A program made the translations under genes and the position numbers. From Streptomyces marincola (lineage in GTDB: Bacteria; Actinomycetota; Actinomycetes; Streptomycetales; Streptomycetaceae), in NCBI RefSeq assembly GCF_020410765.1, contig NZ_CP084541.1, positions 2,165,001 through 2,229,000 on the forward strand: a stretch of DNA of 64,000 nucleotides, read 5' to 3'. Shown here piece after piece: positions 51,344 to 61,395 of the stretch (positions are counted from its first letter, which is position 1; every line of letters starts with the position of its first letter). The notes under the pieces were generated by a model, which worked only from the letters and a program-made list of their open reading frames with translations, was not told the origin of the DNA and made no database searches.

Positions 51344-51994
51344 ATGAGAATTGCGAAATCGACGGTCGCGCGCCGGGCCGGCGGCATATGCGTGCTCGCC
51401 GCGGCGGCGGCACTCACGATGACGGCCTGCTCGGACGACTCCGGGGACTCGGCGGACGACTCCCAGGACACCGGCGAGTCGCAGCAGTCCGACGCGACGG
51501 AGGAATCCGGCGGGTCGGAGCAGTCGGACGCGCCCGCCGACGAGGCGGGCGGCGCGCCCGAGGGCGAGGGCGGCGGCGGGGCCACGGCCGACGAGGCGGT
51601 GGCGACGTGGATCGCCGCGATCATCGAGAACGAGCCCGTGGACGCCTGCCTCGTCATGGGAACGCCGGGCGCCGACGGCACGCCCACGGCCAACACCGCC
51701 GAGCTGTGCGCCGAGGGCGGCGCGGGGAGCGGGGAGGGGGTGGCCGCGTTCCGCGAGGCGTTCAGCCCCGAGGGCACGGGCGCGCCGCCCGTCGTCGAGG
51801 TCGCGGGGGACGCGGCGGCGAGCGGGACGGCGACGTTCGACGGGGAGCAGATCACCGTGGACGGCCAGACGCTCCAGGACATCGTCGTGTCCAACTCCAC
51901 CGGTATCGAGGCCGGGCAGATCGGCCTTGAGGTCGAGTCCACCGAGATCGACGGCGCCTGGTACGTGACGGACATCAACCTGTCGTTCGGCTGA
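51344..51994 (+). CDS. Putative lipoprotein
   Basis: A 216-residue lipoprotein. The signal peptide (GICVLAAAAALTMTAC) ends in a lipobox with Cys29. A very acidic Ser/Asp/Glu-rich linker (residues 30-80, SDDSGDSADDSQDTGESQQS) is followed by a DUF4878/NTF2-like domain (ADEAVATWIAAIIENEPVDA...ELCAEG) containing two cysteines that may pair. Exported and anchored to the outer face of the membrane. No known role. The ATG at 51344 follows a TGAGGA site. Confidence 0.8.
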   Translation: MRIAKSTVARRAGGICVLAAAAALTMTACSDDSGDSADDSQDTGESQQSDATEESGGSEQSDAPADEAGGAPEGEGGGGATADEAVATWIAAIIENEPVDACLVMGTPGADGTPTANTAELCAEGGAGSGEGVAAFREAFSPEGTGAPPVVEVAGDAAASGTATFDGEQITVDGQTLQDIVVSNSTGIEAGQIGLEVESTEIDGAWYVTDINLSFG

Positions 51995-52000
51995 GGCAGG

Positions 52001-52047
52001 CGCCCGGTGGGTGCGGTGCGGGCCGGCCGCACCGCACCCACCGGGCG
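52001..52047. terminator. Strong bidirectional terminator
   Basis: Perfect 19-bp stem (52001-52019 with 52029-52047) and 9-base loop between the lipoprotein and the convergent VOC gene. Confidence 0.85.
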
Positions 52048-52052
52048 GCCGT

Positions 52053-52397
52053 TCACTCCGCGGGCGTGCCCACCCGCAGGCGGTTCCCGTCGGGATCGCG
52101 CAGTTCGGTCTCCCGCGCCCACGGCGCGTCCTCGACCGGCACCCCGAACGCCTCCGCGATGGCGTCCACGTCACGCACCCGCAGGTAGACCAGAGTGCCG
52201 GGAACGGCGTCGCCCTCGTGCTCCGAGAGGAACAGCCGCACTCGGCCCCTGGCGATCTCGACGAACAGGGGAAATCCGGGCTCGAACCGGTGCTCCCACC
52301 GCGGCGTGAAGCCGAGCCGGCGGTACCAGGCGACCGCACGCGCGGCGTCCTCGACCCGCAGAATCGGGATGACGTCCTCGTCCACGCGCGCCATCAT
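52053..52397 (-). CDS. VOC (glyoxalase/bleomycin-resistance) protein
   Basis: A 114-residue single-module VOC protein with the paired beta-alpha-beta-beta-beta units: IPILRVEDAARAVAWYRRLG (first), then RLFLSEHEGDAVPGTLVYLR and ELRDPDGNRLRVG (second). It matches the bleomycin-binding/glyoxalase superfamily, in which single-module proteins work as dimers. Enzyme or antibiotic binding cannot be told apart. Two adjacent ATGs at 52397 and 52394 are possible starts. Confidence 0.87.
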   Translation of the reverse strand: MMARVDEDVIPILRVEDAARAVAWYRRLGFTPRWEHRFEPGFPLFVEIARGRVRLFLSEHEGDAVPGTLVYLRVRDVDAIAEAFGVPVEDAPWARETELRDPDGNRLRVGTPAE

Positions 52398-52449
52398 CCC
52401 AGAGCGCCAGGCGGACCCGCCGCGGCGGCGGCAAGGCGGCGGGGCGTTC

Positions 52450-52938
52450 TCACAGGGCCAGGTGCATGATGTGCAGCCCGACGTAGCCGTGTTCCGGGTG
52501 CCTGAAGCCCTCGGGCACGGTGCCGAGCACCTCGAAGCCGAGCGCGCGGTAGAGCCGCACGGCGTGCACGTTCGTCTCCACCACCGCGTTGAACTGCATC
52601 GCGCGGTAGCCGGCCGTGCGCGCCCACGCGATCGACTCCTCGCACAGCGCGCGTCCCACGCCCCGGCCGGCGTGCGCCGGGTCGACCATGTAACTGGCGT
52701 TGGCGATGTGCGCGGCGTTGCCCATGTGGTTGGGGTTCATCCTGGCCGACCCCAGGACCGTGCCCGCGTCGTCCACCGCGACGACCGTGCGGCCGGGTTC
52801 CGGCAGGAGCCACAGCTCGCGCGCCCGGTCCTCGTCGAGGTCCGCCGGGTAGGTGAAGGTGTCGCCCGCCGCGACGATCGCGCGGAGGAACGGCCAGATG
52901 GCGGGCCAGTCCTCAGCGGTGGCCTGTCTGATCATCAT
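52450..52938 (-). CDS. GNAT-family N-acetyltransferase
   Basis: A 162-residue GNAT enzyme: MIRQATAEDWPAIWPFLRAI, then AAHIANASYMVDPAHAGRGV (acetyl-CoA loop AGRGVGRAL), AMQFNAVVETNVHAVRLYRA and the closing GYVGLHIMHLAL. The N-A-V-V-x-x-N-x-x-A-x-x-L-Y pattern is seen in L-amino-acid N-acyltransferase (MnaT/YncA-like) relatives. Two adjacent ATGs start the frame (52938, 52935) without a clear ribosome site. Confidence 0.88.
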   Translation of the reverse strand: MMIRQATAEDWPAIWPFLRAIVAAGDTFTYPADLDEDRARELWLLPEPGRTVVAVDDAGTVLGSARMNPNHMGNAAHIANASYMVDPAHAGRGVGRALCEESIAWARTAGYRAMQFNAVVETNVHAVRLYRALGFEVLGTVPEGFRHPEHGYVGLHIMHLAL

Positions 52939-53027
52939 GCGGACAGGATGCCGCACATCCACAGAAAACGGCCAGAACTTTTCCCGCGTCCCCCCGGCCC
53001 CTCGCTCCGCTGTTCCGCCCCGCTGCC

Positions 53028-53411
53028 TCAGCCCGGCGTGTTCACCATGGAGGCCGCGGCGTACACCAGGTAGTCCCACAACTGCCGCTCGTGCTCGGGC
53101 GCGAGCCCCAGCTCGTCCACGGCGTCCCGCATGTGGGCGAGCCACGCGTCGTGCGCCGCCCGGTCGACCGGGTACGGCGCGTGGCGCATCCGCAGCCGCG
53201 GGTGGCCGCGGTTGTCGCTGTAGGTGCGCGGGCCGCCCCAGTACTGCATGAGGAACAGGACCAGCCGCTCCTCCGCCGGGCCCAGATCCTCCTCCGGGTA
53301 CATCGGCCGCAGCACGGGGTCCTGCGCGACGCCCTCGTAGAAGCGGCGGACGAGCCTGCGGAAGGTCTCCTCGCCCCCGACCTGCTCATAGAACGACAGT
53401 TCCTCGGTCAC
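53028..53411 (-). CDS. glbO: Group II truncated haemoglobin (trHbO)
   Basis: A 127-residue 2-over-2 globin. Family residues are visible: FYEQVGGEETFRRLVRRFYE at the start, Tyr in the B helix, MYPEEDLGPAEERLVLFL, then YWGGPRTYSDNRGHPRLRMR with the proximal His77 and HAPYPV. The Trp90 of group II is present (HDAWL). It is a haem protein binding oxygen with high affinity and protecting against oxidative or nitrosative stress. The GTG at 53411 follows GGAGG unusually closely. Confidence 0.93.
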   Translation of the reverse strand: MTEELSFYEQVGGEETFRRLVRRFYEGVAQDPVLRPMYPEEDLGPAEERLVLFLMQYWGGPRTYSDNRGHPRLRMRHAPYPVDRAAHDAWLAHMRDAVDELGLAPEHERQLWDYLVYAAASMVNTPG

Positions 53412-53597
53412 CCCTCCATGGTCGCAGACGGCCCGCGAACGCTCGCGGGGCGGGCGCACCCCGCCCGATCCCACGCCCGCGCACGCCCCGGCCACCGCCG
53501 TTCGCCGCCGTGCGCGCCCCCGCCGGGCGGGGGCGTCACCCGCAGGACACCGGAAGGTCGGTCCCAGGTCTCGCTCCCGTAGCCCGGGAGTCGTACG

Positions 53598-54998
53598 GTG
53601 CGGGACATGCCGTCCCGCAGGAAAGGCGCCCGCCGGCGGGCGTCCGCACCGTCCTGGACGGCCGTCGTCTGCACCGCTGCCTGGGCCCTCCTGTGCACCG
53701 CGCCGTCCGCCGGCGCCGCCGGCCCGGCGCAGCCCCCCGCCCCGCCGGACCCCGCGCTGTCCACGCCCTTCGCGCACCACGAGGAGGGCTACGCCTGCTT
53801 CCGGATACCGGCCCTGGTCACCACGCCCCGCGGCACGCTGCTCGCGTTCGCCGAGGGCCGCGTCACCGATTGCAGCGACATCGGCGACATCGACCTGGTG
53901 ATGAAGCGTTCCGTCGACGGCGGGCACACCTGGAGCGACCTCACCGTCCTGCGCGGCCGGGGCACCTCGGGCGGCTTCGGCAACCCCGTGCCCGTGGTGG
54001 ACGAGGTCACCGGCCGCATCTCCCTGGTGTTCGCCCACAACGGCTGGGCCCCCAAGGACGACGGCGGCCGGTCCAGGGGCGGCCGGAGCCTGCACTCCAT
54101 GTACAGCGAGGACGACGGCGCGACGTGGACCGCGGGCGGCGTGCTCGGCCCGCTGAAGCCCGCCCACTGGACCTGGGTGTCCGTGGGGCCCGGGCACGGC
54201 GTCCAGTTGCGCCGCGGGCCGCACGCCGGGCGGCTGATCGTGCCGGGCGACCACGACACCGAGGACGGCCGGTCGGGCGCGCAGCTCTACTACAGCGACG
54301 ACGGCGGGCTGACCTGGCGGCTCGGCGCGGTCTGGGACACCGCGGGCGACCCCCACCCGGGCGAACTCACCGTCGTCGAGCTGGTGTCCGGCGCCCTGTA
54401 CGTCAACGCCCGCCCCTCGACGCCCGGCCCCGGGCAGTACCGGCTGGCCGCGCGGAGCAGCGACGGCGGCGAGACGTTCGACCGGCCCGCGTTCACGCCC
54501 GTGCCCGGCCTGGCCGCGCCGCCCGTCTCCGCCTCGCTGCTGCGCCTGCGCGCCACCGACGACGGCGACCCGCGCAACCGGCTGCTGCTGTCCGCGCCCG
54601 CCAAGCCCGTGCCCGACGTGGCCAGCCGCCGCCGCGCCATGACGATCCGCACCTCCTACGACGAGGGGCTGTCCTGGCAGGTGACGGCCAAGACGATCAA
54701 CTCCGCGCGGGCCGGCTACTCGGACCTGGCCGAGCTGCTGACCGGCGAGATCGGGCTGCTCTACGAGACGGGCAGGGACAGCCCGCACGGCACGATCCGG
54801 TTCACCGCGTTCACCGCGGCCTCGCTCGACGGCGGCATCGCGCACCTGGAGATCTGCCGGGTGCCCGACCCCGCGGGCGGGCTGTCGTGGGTGGCGAGCG
54901 ACCGCGGGCCGCGCGCGGTCGAGGCCGCCGCCGTCGTCAACCGGCGCACGCCCTCGACGCCGCCGCGCTGGTTCCCGGCCAGGCGGCCGTTCCGCTGA
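53598..54998 (+). CDS. Secreted exo-alpha-sialidase (neuraminidase), GH33-like
   Basis: A 466-residue secreted glycosidase. The signal peptide (SWTAVVCTAAWALLCTAPSA) is followed by a six-bladed propeller with the FRIP motif (YACFRIPALVTTP) and five Asp boxes: SVDGGHTW, SEDDGATW, SDDGGLTW, SSDGGETF and SYDEGLSW. It cleaves terminal sialic acids, or KDN/related sugars, from glycans. There are no lectin or CBM domains in this copy, as in the short Micromonospora-type enzymes. GTG 53598 has GGGAG 7 bases upstream; ATG 53607 is the alternative. Confidence 0.92.
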   Translation: MRDMPSRRKGARRRASAPSWTAVVCTAAWALLCTAPSAGAAGPAQPPAPPDPALSTPFAHHEEGYACFRIPALVTTPRGTLLAFAEGRVTDCSDIGDIDLVMKRSVDGGHTWSDLTVLRGRGTSGGFGNPVPVVDEVTGRISLVFAHNGWAPKDDGGRSRGGRSLHSMYSEDDGATWTAGGVLGPLKPAHWTWVSVGPGHGVQLRRGPHAGRLIVPGDHDTEDGRSGAQLYYSDDGGLTWRLGAVWDTAGDPHPGELTVVELVSGALYVNARPSTPGPGQYRLAARSSDGGETFDRPAFTPVPGLAAPPVSASLLRLRATDDGDPRNRLLLSAPAKPVPDVASRRRAMTIRTSYDEGLSWQVTAKTINSARAGYSDLAELLTGEIGLLYETGRDSPHGTIRFTAFTAASLDGGIAHLEICRVPDPAGGLSWVASDRGPRAVEAAAVVNRRTPSTPPRWFPARRPFR

Positions 54999-55073
54999 CG
55001 AAGCAAGCGCCCGGCCGCTGAACGGTCCCCGGCGCAACGCCCCGCGCGGCCGGGTCAGGACCCGGGAGGCGGG

Positions 55074-55748
55074 TCACAGCGGGGTGACCCCGAGGCCGGG
55101 CAGCGCGCCGCCGCCGCGCGTCGCCGTCGACCCGAGCGGGGTGCGCATCCGCAGCCAGGAGCCGCGTTCGAGCAGGGTGACCGGTCCCGGCGCGCGCAGG
55201 AGCCCGAGCGCGTGCGCGGCGTGCACCGCGCGCAGGGGCAGCCGCGTGCCGGGCAGCGGCCTCGACCACACCTCCTCGGCGATCGCGTCGAGCGCCGAGC
55301 GGGTGCGGTCCCGCGGCGGCAGCCCCTCGTTCCTGGCGCGGAACTCGGCGACCACGGCCACCGCCGCCCCGCGCACCTCGTCCGCCGGCAGCTCGGCCAC
55401 CGGCGACCAGCCGCCGCGCGGCGGCAGCACCCCGGCCCACGAGGGTCCTGTCACCGGCTCGGGCACGGTGAACGCGCCCCGCTCGCCGTCGAACGCGTTG
55501 AGCAGGGCGCCCACCGAGACCGTCACGTCAAGGCCCGCGGCCTCGCGCAGCCGGCACGGCCGCACCGCGAGCACCCCGAACCGCGCGGGCCGGGTGAACA
55601 CGGCGACGACCTCGCCGTCCGCCTTCAGCCGCGCCGCCGCGGCCTTGTCCCAGCGCAGCTGGCGGCCGAGGAACGCGGCCAGGTCCTCCGCCTCGTCCCG
55701 CTCGTGGAACACCAGCGCCGCCGGGGCGGTCCTGTGGTCACCCGTCAT
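55074..55748 (-). CDS. Conserved hypothetical protein coupled to the thioesterase
   Basis: A 224-residue protein without signal peptide. It contains an ALVFHERDEAEDLAAFLGRQ start, a beta-rich middle (EVVAVFTRPARFGVLAVRPC) and a C-terminal RSALDAIAEEVWSRPLPGTR followed by helix AVHAAHALGLL. The family seems restricted to actinobacteria and I know no function. Its ATG overlaps the thioesterase stop (ATGA), so the two are co-translated. Confidence 0.72.
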   Translation of the reverse strand: MTGDHRTAPAALVFHERDEAEDLAAFLGRQLRWDKAAAARLKADGEVVAVFTRPARFGVLAVRPCRLREAAGLDVTVSVGALLNAFDGERGAFTVPEPVTGPSWAGVLPPRGGWSPVAELPADEVRGAAVAVVAEFRARNEGLPPRDRTRSALDAIAEEVWSRPLPGTRLPLRAVHAAHALGLLRAPGPVTLLERGSWLRMRTPLGSTATRGGGALPGLGVTPL

Positions 55749-56173
55749 GCGTAGGAGGCACTCCCCGCCTCGTCGTCCAGGTACTCGCCGAGGAACTCGC
55801 GTTCCTGCGCGGTGAGCCGACGCGGCCGGCCCTGTTCCAGGTCGAACGGCACCACGACGGTCACGGCGCGCGCGTACACCGTCTCCTCGTCCTTGATCTC
55901 GTAGGCCACGGTGGCCGAGGCGCCGCCGATCTTGGTGATCCACGTCTCGACCGTCAGCGGCTCGTGCCGGTGCACCAGCGGGCGCAGGTAGTCGATCTCG
56001 TGCCGCGCGACGACCGAACCGCCGGTGAACGCGCCGGAGTCGGCCCGCCGCGCCAGCCGGAACATGAAGTCGATCCGCGCCTCCTCCAGGTAGCGCAGAT
56101 AGACCACGTTGTTCACGTGCCCGAAGGAGTCCATGTCCGACCAGCGCAGATGGCACTGGAACACGTGCCGCAC
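55745..56173 (-). CDS. Acyl-CoA thioesterase, 4HBT hotdog family
   Basis: A 142-residue hotdog-fold thioesterase: FQCHLRWSDMDSFGHVNNVV is the 4-hydroxybenzoyl-CoA thioesterase-like signature with the catalytic Asp in D-x-x-G-H-x-N, followed by YLRYLEEARIDFM and ETWITKIGGASATVAYEI. It hydrolyses acyl-CoA to free acid and CoA. It begins at GTG 56173, 4 bp after the EttA stop, in the same operon direction. Confidence 0.92.
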   Translation of the reverse strand: MRHVFQCHLRWSDMDSFGHVNNVVYLRYLEEARIDFMFRLARRADSGAFTGGSVVARHEIDYLRPLVHRHEPLTVETWITKIGGASATVAYEIKDEETVYARAVTVVVPFDLEQGRPRRLTAQEREFLGEYLDDEAGSASYA

Positions 56174-56177
56174 GGCC

Positions 56178-57842
<1,665 letters not shown>

Positions 57843-57998
57843 GAGAAACCGTCCGGCAGATCAGTGTGGCATCAGGCAGGTGTGCCTCCATCCTGCCGCA
57901 TGCCCGGGCCGCGGCGGAAACCGGCGGTGCGCGCGGGGCCCGCGGGCCCGCGGGGCGGTCCCGGTGCGGAACGGGCCCGCGGCGGGACGGCACACGAA

Positions 57999-58026
57999 GG
58001 GGGCGGGCCCGTGCGGGCCCGCCCCC
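57999..58026 (-). terminator. Terminator after the surface-protein gene
   Basis: Perfect 12-bp stem GGGGGCGGGCCC/GGGCCCGCCCCC with a 4-base loop, downstream of the reverse-strand gene at 58076. The remaining 57843-58075 gap holds only GC-rich sequence and presumably the ettA promoter. Confidence 0.78.
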
Positions 58027-58075
58027 GGTGTCCGGCGTCACGCCCCGCTCACGGGGGTGCGCACGGTGGTGTCGC

Positions 58076-59512
58076 TCAGTCCTTCGCGCCGGAAGGGGTC
58101 GCGGACCTGCGGCGCATGAAGAAGATCGCCGCGCCGCCGATGAGCAGGAGGCCGATCGCGATGCCCGCGATCATGCCCGGGTTGGTGCTGCTGCCGGTCT
58201 CGGCCAGGTCAGGGCCGTCGTCCGCGGCGTCGCCGCCACCGGTGCTGGCCGGGGCGGGCTCGTTCTCCTCGTTGCCCTCGCCGCCCTCGTCGATCGGCGT
58301 CTGGCCCTCGCCCTCACCGGTCTCGCAGTCGAGGACACCGGTGAACACCCAGGGCTCCTCGCCCTCGATCGGGTTGGCGATCGTGATCTCGTACTGCTGG
58401 CCGTTCTCGACCGGGACGACGACCGGGGTCGACTCGCCCGGGGCCACCTCGTACTGCTGGCCTTCGAGCTCGAAGGTGAACGGGACGTCGCCGGTGTTGG
58501 TCGCGGTGACCTCGACGCCGCCGTCGACGCACTTCTCGACCGCGTTCACCGCGACGGACGGCTGGCCGGGAGCGGCCCAGTTGACCGAGGCGGAGGCGCT
58601 GACGGACGCCTCGTCCGAGCCGGTCAGGATCATGGTCTGGGTGCGGACGTCGATGCCGGTGAAGGCACGTCCGACCGGCACCTGGGAGGTGGCGGTGGCG
58701 GTGAGGCCGGCCACGCCGTCCTCGGCGCCCTCGGGCACGGAGAAGTACAGCTCGGTGCCGTCGGTGACGGGCCCGTTGATCGCGGCGCCGTTGGCGTCCA
58801 CGATCGTCACGCCCTGCTGGGCCGCCGCGTCGTCCGGGGCGACGGTGACGGCGTCGGCGGTCGTGCTGACGGTCACCGGGCCGATGATCTGACCGGGCTG
58901 GCCGGAGACCTGCGGCGGGTTGAGTTCGAGCGAGGCGCCCGGCTCGGCCACGTCGGAGGCGCTCTCCAGCAGCCACTCGGCCAGGACGCGGGCGTTCTCG
59001 TTCTGCGGAACGGCGTCCACGCCGTCGGAGAACTCCCAGATCGCGGCCTGGGTACCGGCCGCCGCCTGCTCGGCCGTGAGCGACTCGGCGCCGGCCTGGC
59101 CGGCCAGCGCGCCGAGGTCCTCGACGACCGGGTAGGAGTTCTGGAGTATCCAGTGGATCTTGCCGGCGTCAGGGTTGCCGTGCAGGGTGGAGGACTCCCA
59201 GCCCGCCTCCTTGTACCTGGCGCCGTTCTCGGCCCTGGTGGCGAAGTCGATGCAGTAGGTCATCAGCCGGCTGCCGTCGTCGCCGGTCAGGTGGAACAGG
59301 CCGGCGCCGTAGGTGTCCGTCTCGCCGTTGTGCGTGACGTCGACCCGGTCGCTGACCTCAAGGCCGTCGAGCGTCGCGGTGGCGCCACCGCTGCGCGGGT
59401 TCTCCTCCGCGACGGCCGTGCCGGTGGTCGCCGCCGCGCCGGCGGCGAACAGACCCGTGGCGACAGCGGTGGCCGCAAGGCGGGGGGCGACCCGCCTGCG
59501 CGCAGAAATCAT
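58076..59512 (-). CDS. Cell-wall-anchored thioester-domain (TQXA) surface protein
   Basis: A 478-residue surface protein. After a signal peptide (residues 1-35) comes a thioester domain: Cys87 in LMTYCIDFATR and Gln155 in AGTQAAIWEFSDG, the pair that forms the internal thioester in TQXA/TED adhesins. Two beta-sandwich regions (about 190-300 and 315-395) are followed by a Glu/Gly-rich spacer and the sorting signal LAETG at 436-440, a membrane helix (MIAGIAIGLLLIGGAAIFF) and MRRR. LAxTG is the sortase E signal of Streptomyces. It may bind covalently to a surface through the thioester. The start is the ATG at 59512. Confidence 0.9.
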   Translation of the reverse strand: MISARRRVAPRLAATAVATGLFAAGAAATTGTAVAEENPRSGGATATLDGLEVSDRVDVTHNGETDTYGAGLFHLTGDDGSRLMTYCIDFATRAENGARYKEAGWESSTLHGNPDAGKIHWILQNSYPVVEDLGALAGQAGAESLTAEQAAAGTQAAIWEFSDGVDAVPQNENARVLAEWLLESASDVAEPGASLELNPPQVSGQPGQIIGPVTVSTTADAVTVAPDDAAAQQGVTIVDANGAAINGPVTDGTELYFSVPEGAEDGVAGLTATATSQVPVGRAFTGIDVRTQTMILTGSDEASVSASASVNWAAPGQPSVAVNAVEKCVDGGVEVTATNTGDVPFTFELEGQQYEVAPGESTPVVVPVENGQQYEITIANPIEGEEPWVFTGVLDCETGEGEGQTPIDEGGEGNEENEPAPASTGGGDAADDGPDLAETGSSTNPGMIAGIAIGLLLIGGAAIFFMRRRSATPSGAKD

Positions 59513-59701
59513 GTGTAAGTCCCCTCCACGGAATCACAGGGCGCAGCGGTCGTGAACACGACCGCACGCTCAACAACATCCCCGTGCGTGGGGGATCGTA
59601 GAGAGGCAAGGTGTCAATTTCTCCACCGGGGCGTGGACTTACACATTCCGAGGGCGAATCGTTACCTTGCGGCGCCGAACTGCGCCGATTATGGCCGGAT
59701 T

Positions 59702-61360
59702 TCATCTGATGGGTACCGACACTCCGGCTCCCCCGTCCTGCCCGCCGTCCGCCGACGCGGCGATCACGTAGCGTTCCCTGACCTCGCGGTAGCGCATGAG
59801 TTCCGCGGCCACCGGTTCGAGGACCTGGGTGTGGCCGCGGTCGGCCGCCAGCCGCCGCAGCCGCCACTCCTCCTGCTGGCCCCACGCGCGCGCCGGGCCG
59901 CGGGCCGCGGCGCGGCAGCCCCAGGCGAGCAGCGGACCGCCCACCGAGCCGCCCACCAGCAGCGCGAGCGGCAGCCAGCGGCCCACGACGGGCTGCCCGA
60001 CGAACGCCGTGACCAGCCAGCACAGGCCGAGGAACTGCGCGGCGAGCAGCACCGCCTGCCCCGCCCCCGCCACCGACCACCAGCGGGGGCGGGGCGGCGG
60101 GGCGGCGGGATTGCGTTCCAGCGCGGTCTCCAGGGCCCGCGGCAGCCCCTCACCGCCGCGCCGCGCCGCGTCCCGCACCGCCCTGGCCCACGGCCGCGGC
60201 AGCCCGTCGGCCGCGTCGGCCGCCACCTGCCGCACCGCCTGGTCCACCGCGGCCCTGGCCACCACAGGCGGCCCGGCCGCGCGCAGCCGCTTGGCGGCCA
60301 GCGCGGGCGGCTCGCCGCGGCGCTCGGCCTGGTGCGCGGCGAGCCGCCGCGCGACCTGCGCCCACGGCGTGCCGCAGGCGCGGTCGGCGCGGCGCAGCCA
60401 GGCGCGTTCCGCGGCCTGCCCGCCGGCCGGCGCGCCGACCGCCGCGGCCAGGCCGTCCTCGAACTCCTCCCTGGCCCGCGCGGTCAGCCCGGCCGGCGCG
60501 TCGGCGCCGTCGGCGATGTACACGGGCCCGAGGCGGCGGGCCACGCCGTCCACGTCGGCCGCGAGGCGGCGCCCGGCCGCCGTCCGCGCGGCGACCAGCT
60601 CGCCCACCTGGCGGCGCAGCTCCGCGACGCCGTCCCCGGTGAGCGCGGAGACGGCGAGCACCCCGGCGCCCGGCTCGCCGTGCTCGCCGAGCGCGAGGCC
60701 GCGTTCGTCCAGCAGCCGCCGCAGGTCGTCGAGCACGGCCTCGACGGCCTCGCCCGGCAGCCGGTCGGCCTGGTTGAGCACGATCAGCGACACCTCCGCG
60801 TGCCCGGCGAACGCGCGCAGGTAGCGTTCGTGCAGCACCGCGTCCGCGTACTTCTCCGGGTCCACCACCCAGATCACGGCGTCCACCAGGGACAGCAGCC
60901 GGTCCACCTGGTCGCGGTGCGCGGTGTCCACCGAGTCGTGGTCGGGCAGGTCGAGCAGGATCAGGCCGCGCAGCGTGGTGTCGACGACGTGCGCCCTGCG
61001 GCGCGCCCGCGCGGGGATGCCGAGGCGTTCGAGCAGCCCGTCGGGGCCCTGCTCCCGGCCCGCGTCCCACGTGCAGGACACGGCGGTCGCCGTGGTCGGC
61101 CGGCGCACGCCCGCCTCGGACAGCTGCGCCCCGGCCAGCGCGTTGAACAGCGTCGACTTGCCGCTTCCCGTGGCGCCCGCGATGGCCACCGCCGTGTACG
61201 CCGTGGGCAGCCGCTCCCTGGCCGCGGCCTCGTCGAGCACGCATCCCGCCTCGGCCAGCACCTCGCCGTCGAGCCGGGTGCGGGAGAGCCCCACCAGCTC
61301 GCGCAGCGCGCCGAGCCTGACCCGGAGGGTGCCGTCGTCCCCGGTCGGCGTCTCCGTCAT
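59702..61360 (-). CDS. dynB: Dynamin-like GTPase with membrane helices (DynB-like)
   Basis: A 552-residue GTPase. The P-loop GATGSGKST is at 62-70, then switch motif PTTATAVSC, G3 LLDLPDHDS, and G4 as NQAD in LIVLNQADRLPG. The C-terminal half is helical and contains two membrane segments at about 460-515 (AVLLAAQFLGLCWLVTAF; WLPLALLVGGSVGGPLLAW). Streptomyces DynA/DynB are adjacent dynamin-like proteins that stabilise FtsZ rings in sporulation. The membrane-spanning one corresponds to this gene by layout. The ATG at 61360 lies 35 bp after the partner stop, with GGAGAGGACAGGA upstream. Confidence 0.72.
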   Translation of the reverse strand: MTETPTGDDGTLRVRLGALRELVGLSRTRLDGEVLAEAGCVLDEAAARERLPTAYTAVAIAGATGSGKSTLFNALAGAQLSEAGVRRPTTATAVSCTWDAGREQGPDGLLERLGIPARARRRAHVVDTTLRGLILLDLPDHDSVDTAHRDQVDRLLSLVDAVIWVVDPEKYADAVLHERYLRAFAGHAEVSLIVLNQADRLPGEAVEAVLDDLRRLLDERGLALGEHGEPGAGVLAVSALTGDGVAELRRQVGELVAARTAAGRRLAADVDGVARRLGPVYIADGADAPAGLTARAREEFEDGLAAAVGAPAGGQAAERAWLRRADRACGTPWAQVARRLAAHQAERRGEPPALAAKRLRAAGPPVVARAAVDQAVRQVAADAADGLPRPWARAVRDAARRGGEGLPRALETALERNPAAPPPRPRWWSVAGAGQAVLLAAQFLGLCWLVTAFVGQPVVGRWLPLALLVGGSVGGPLLAWGCRAAARGPARAWGQQEEWRLRRLAADRGHTQVLEPVAAELMRYREVRERYVIAASADGGQDGGAGVSVPIR

Positions 61361-61395
61361 GTCCTGTCCTCTCCACGGTGGTGTGCGGGTGCCGC

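Noticed and set aside
53028..55037. 669-codon reverse frame joining the globin to sequence opposite the sialidase
   Set aside because: Only the last 127 codons (GTG 53411) are the globin; the rest is antisense to the sialidase.
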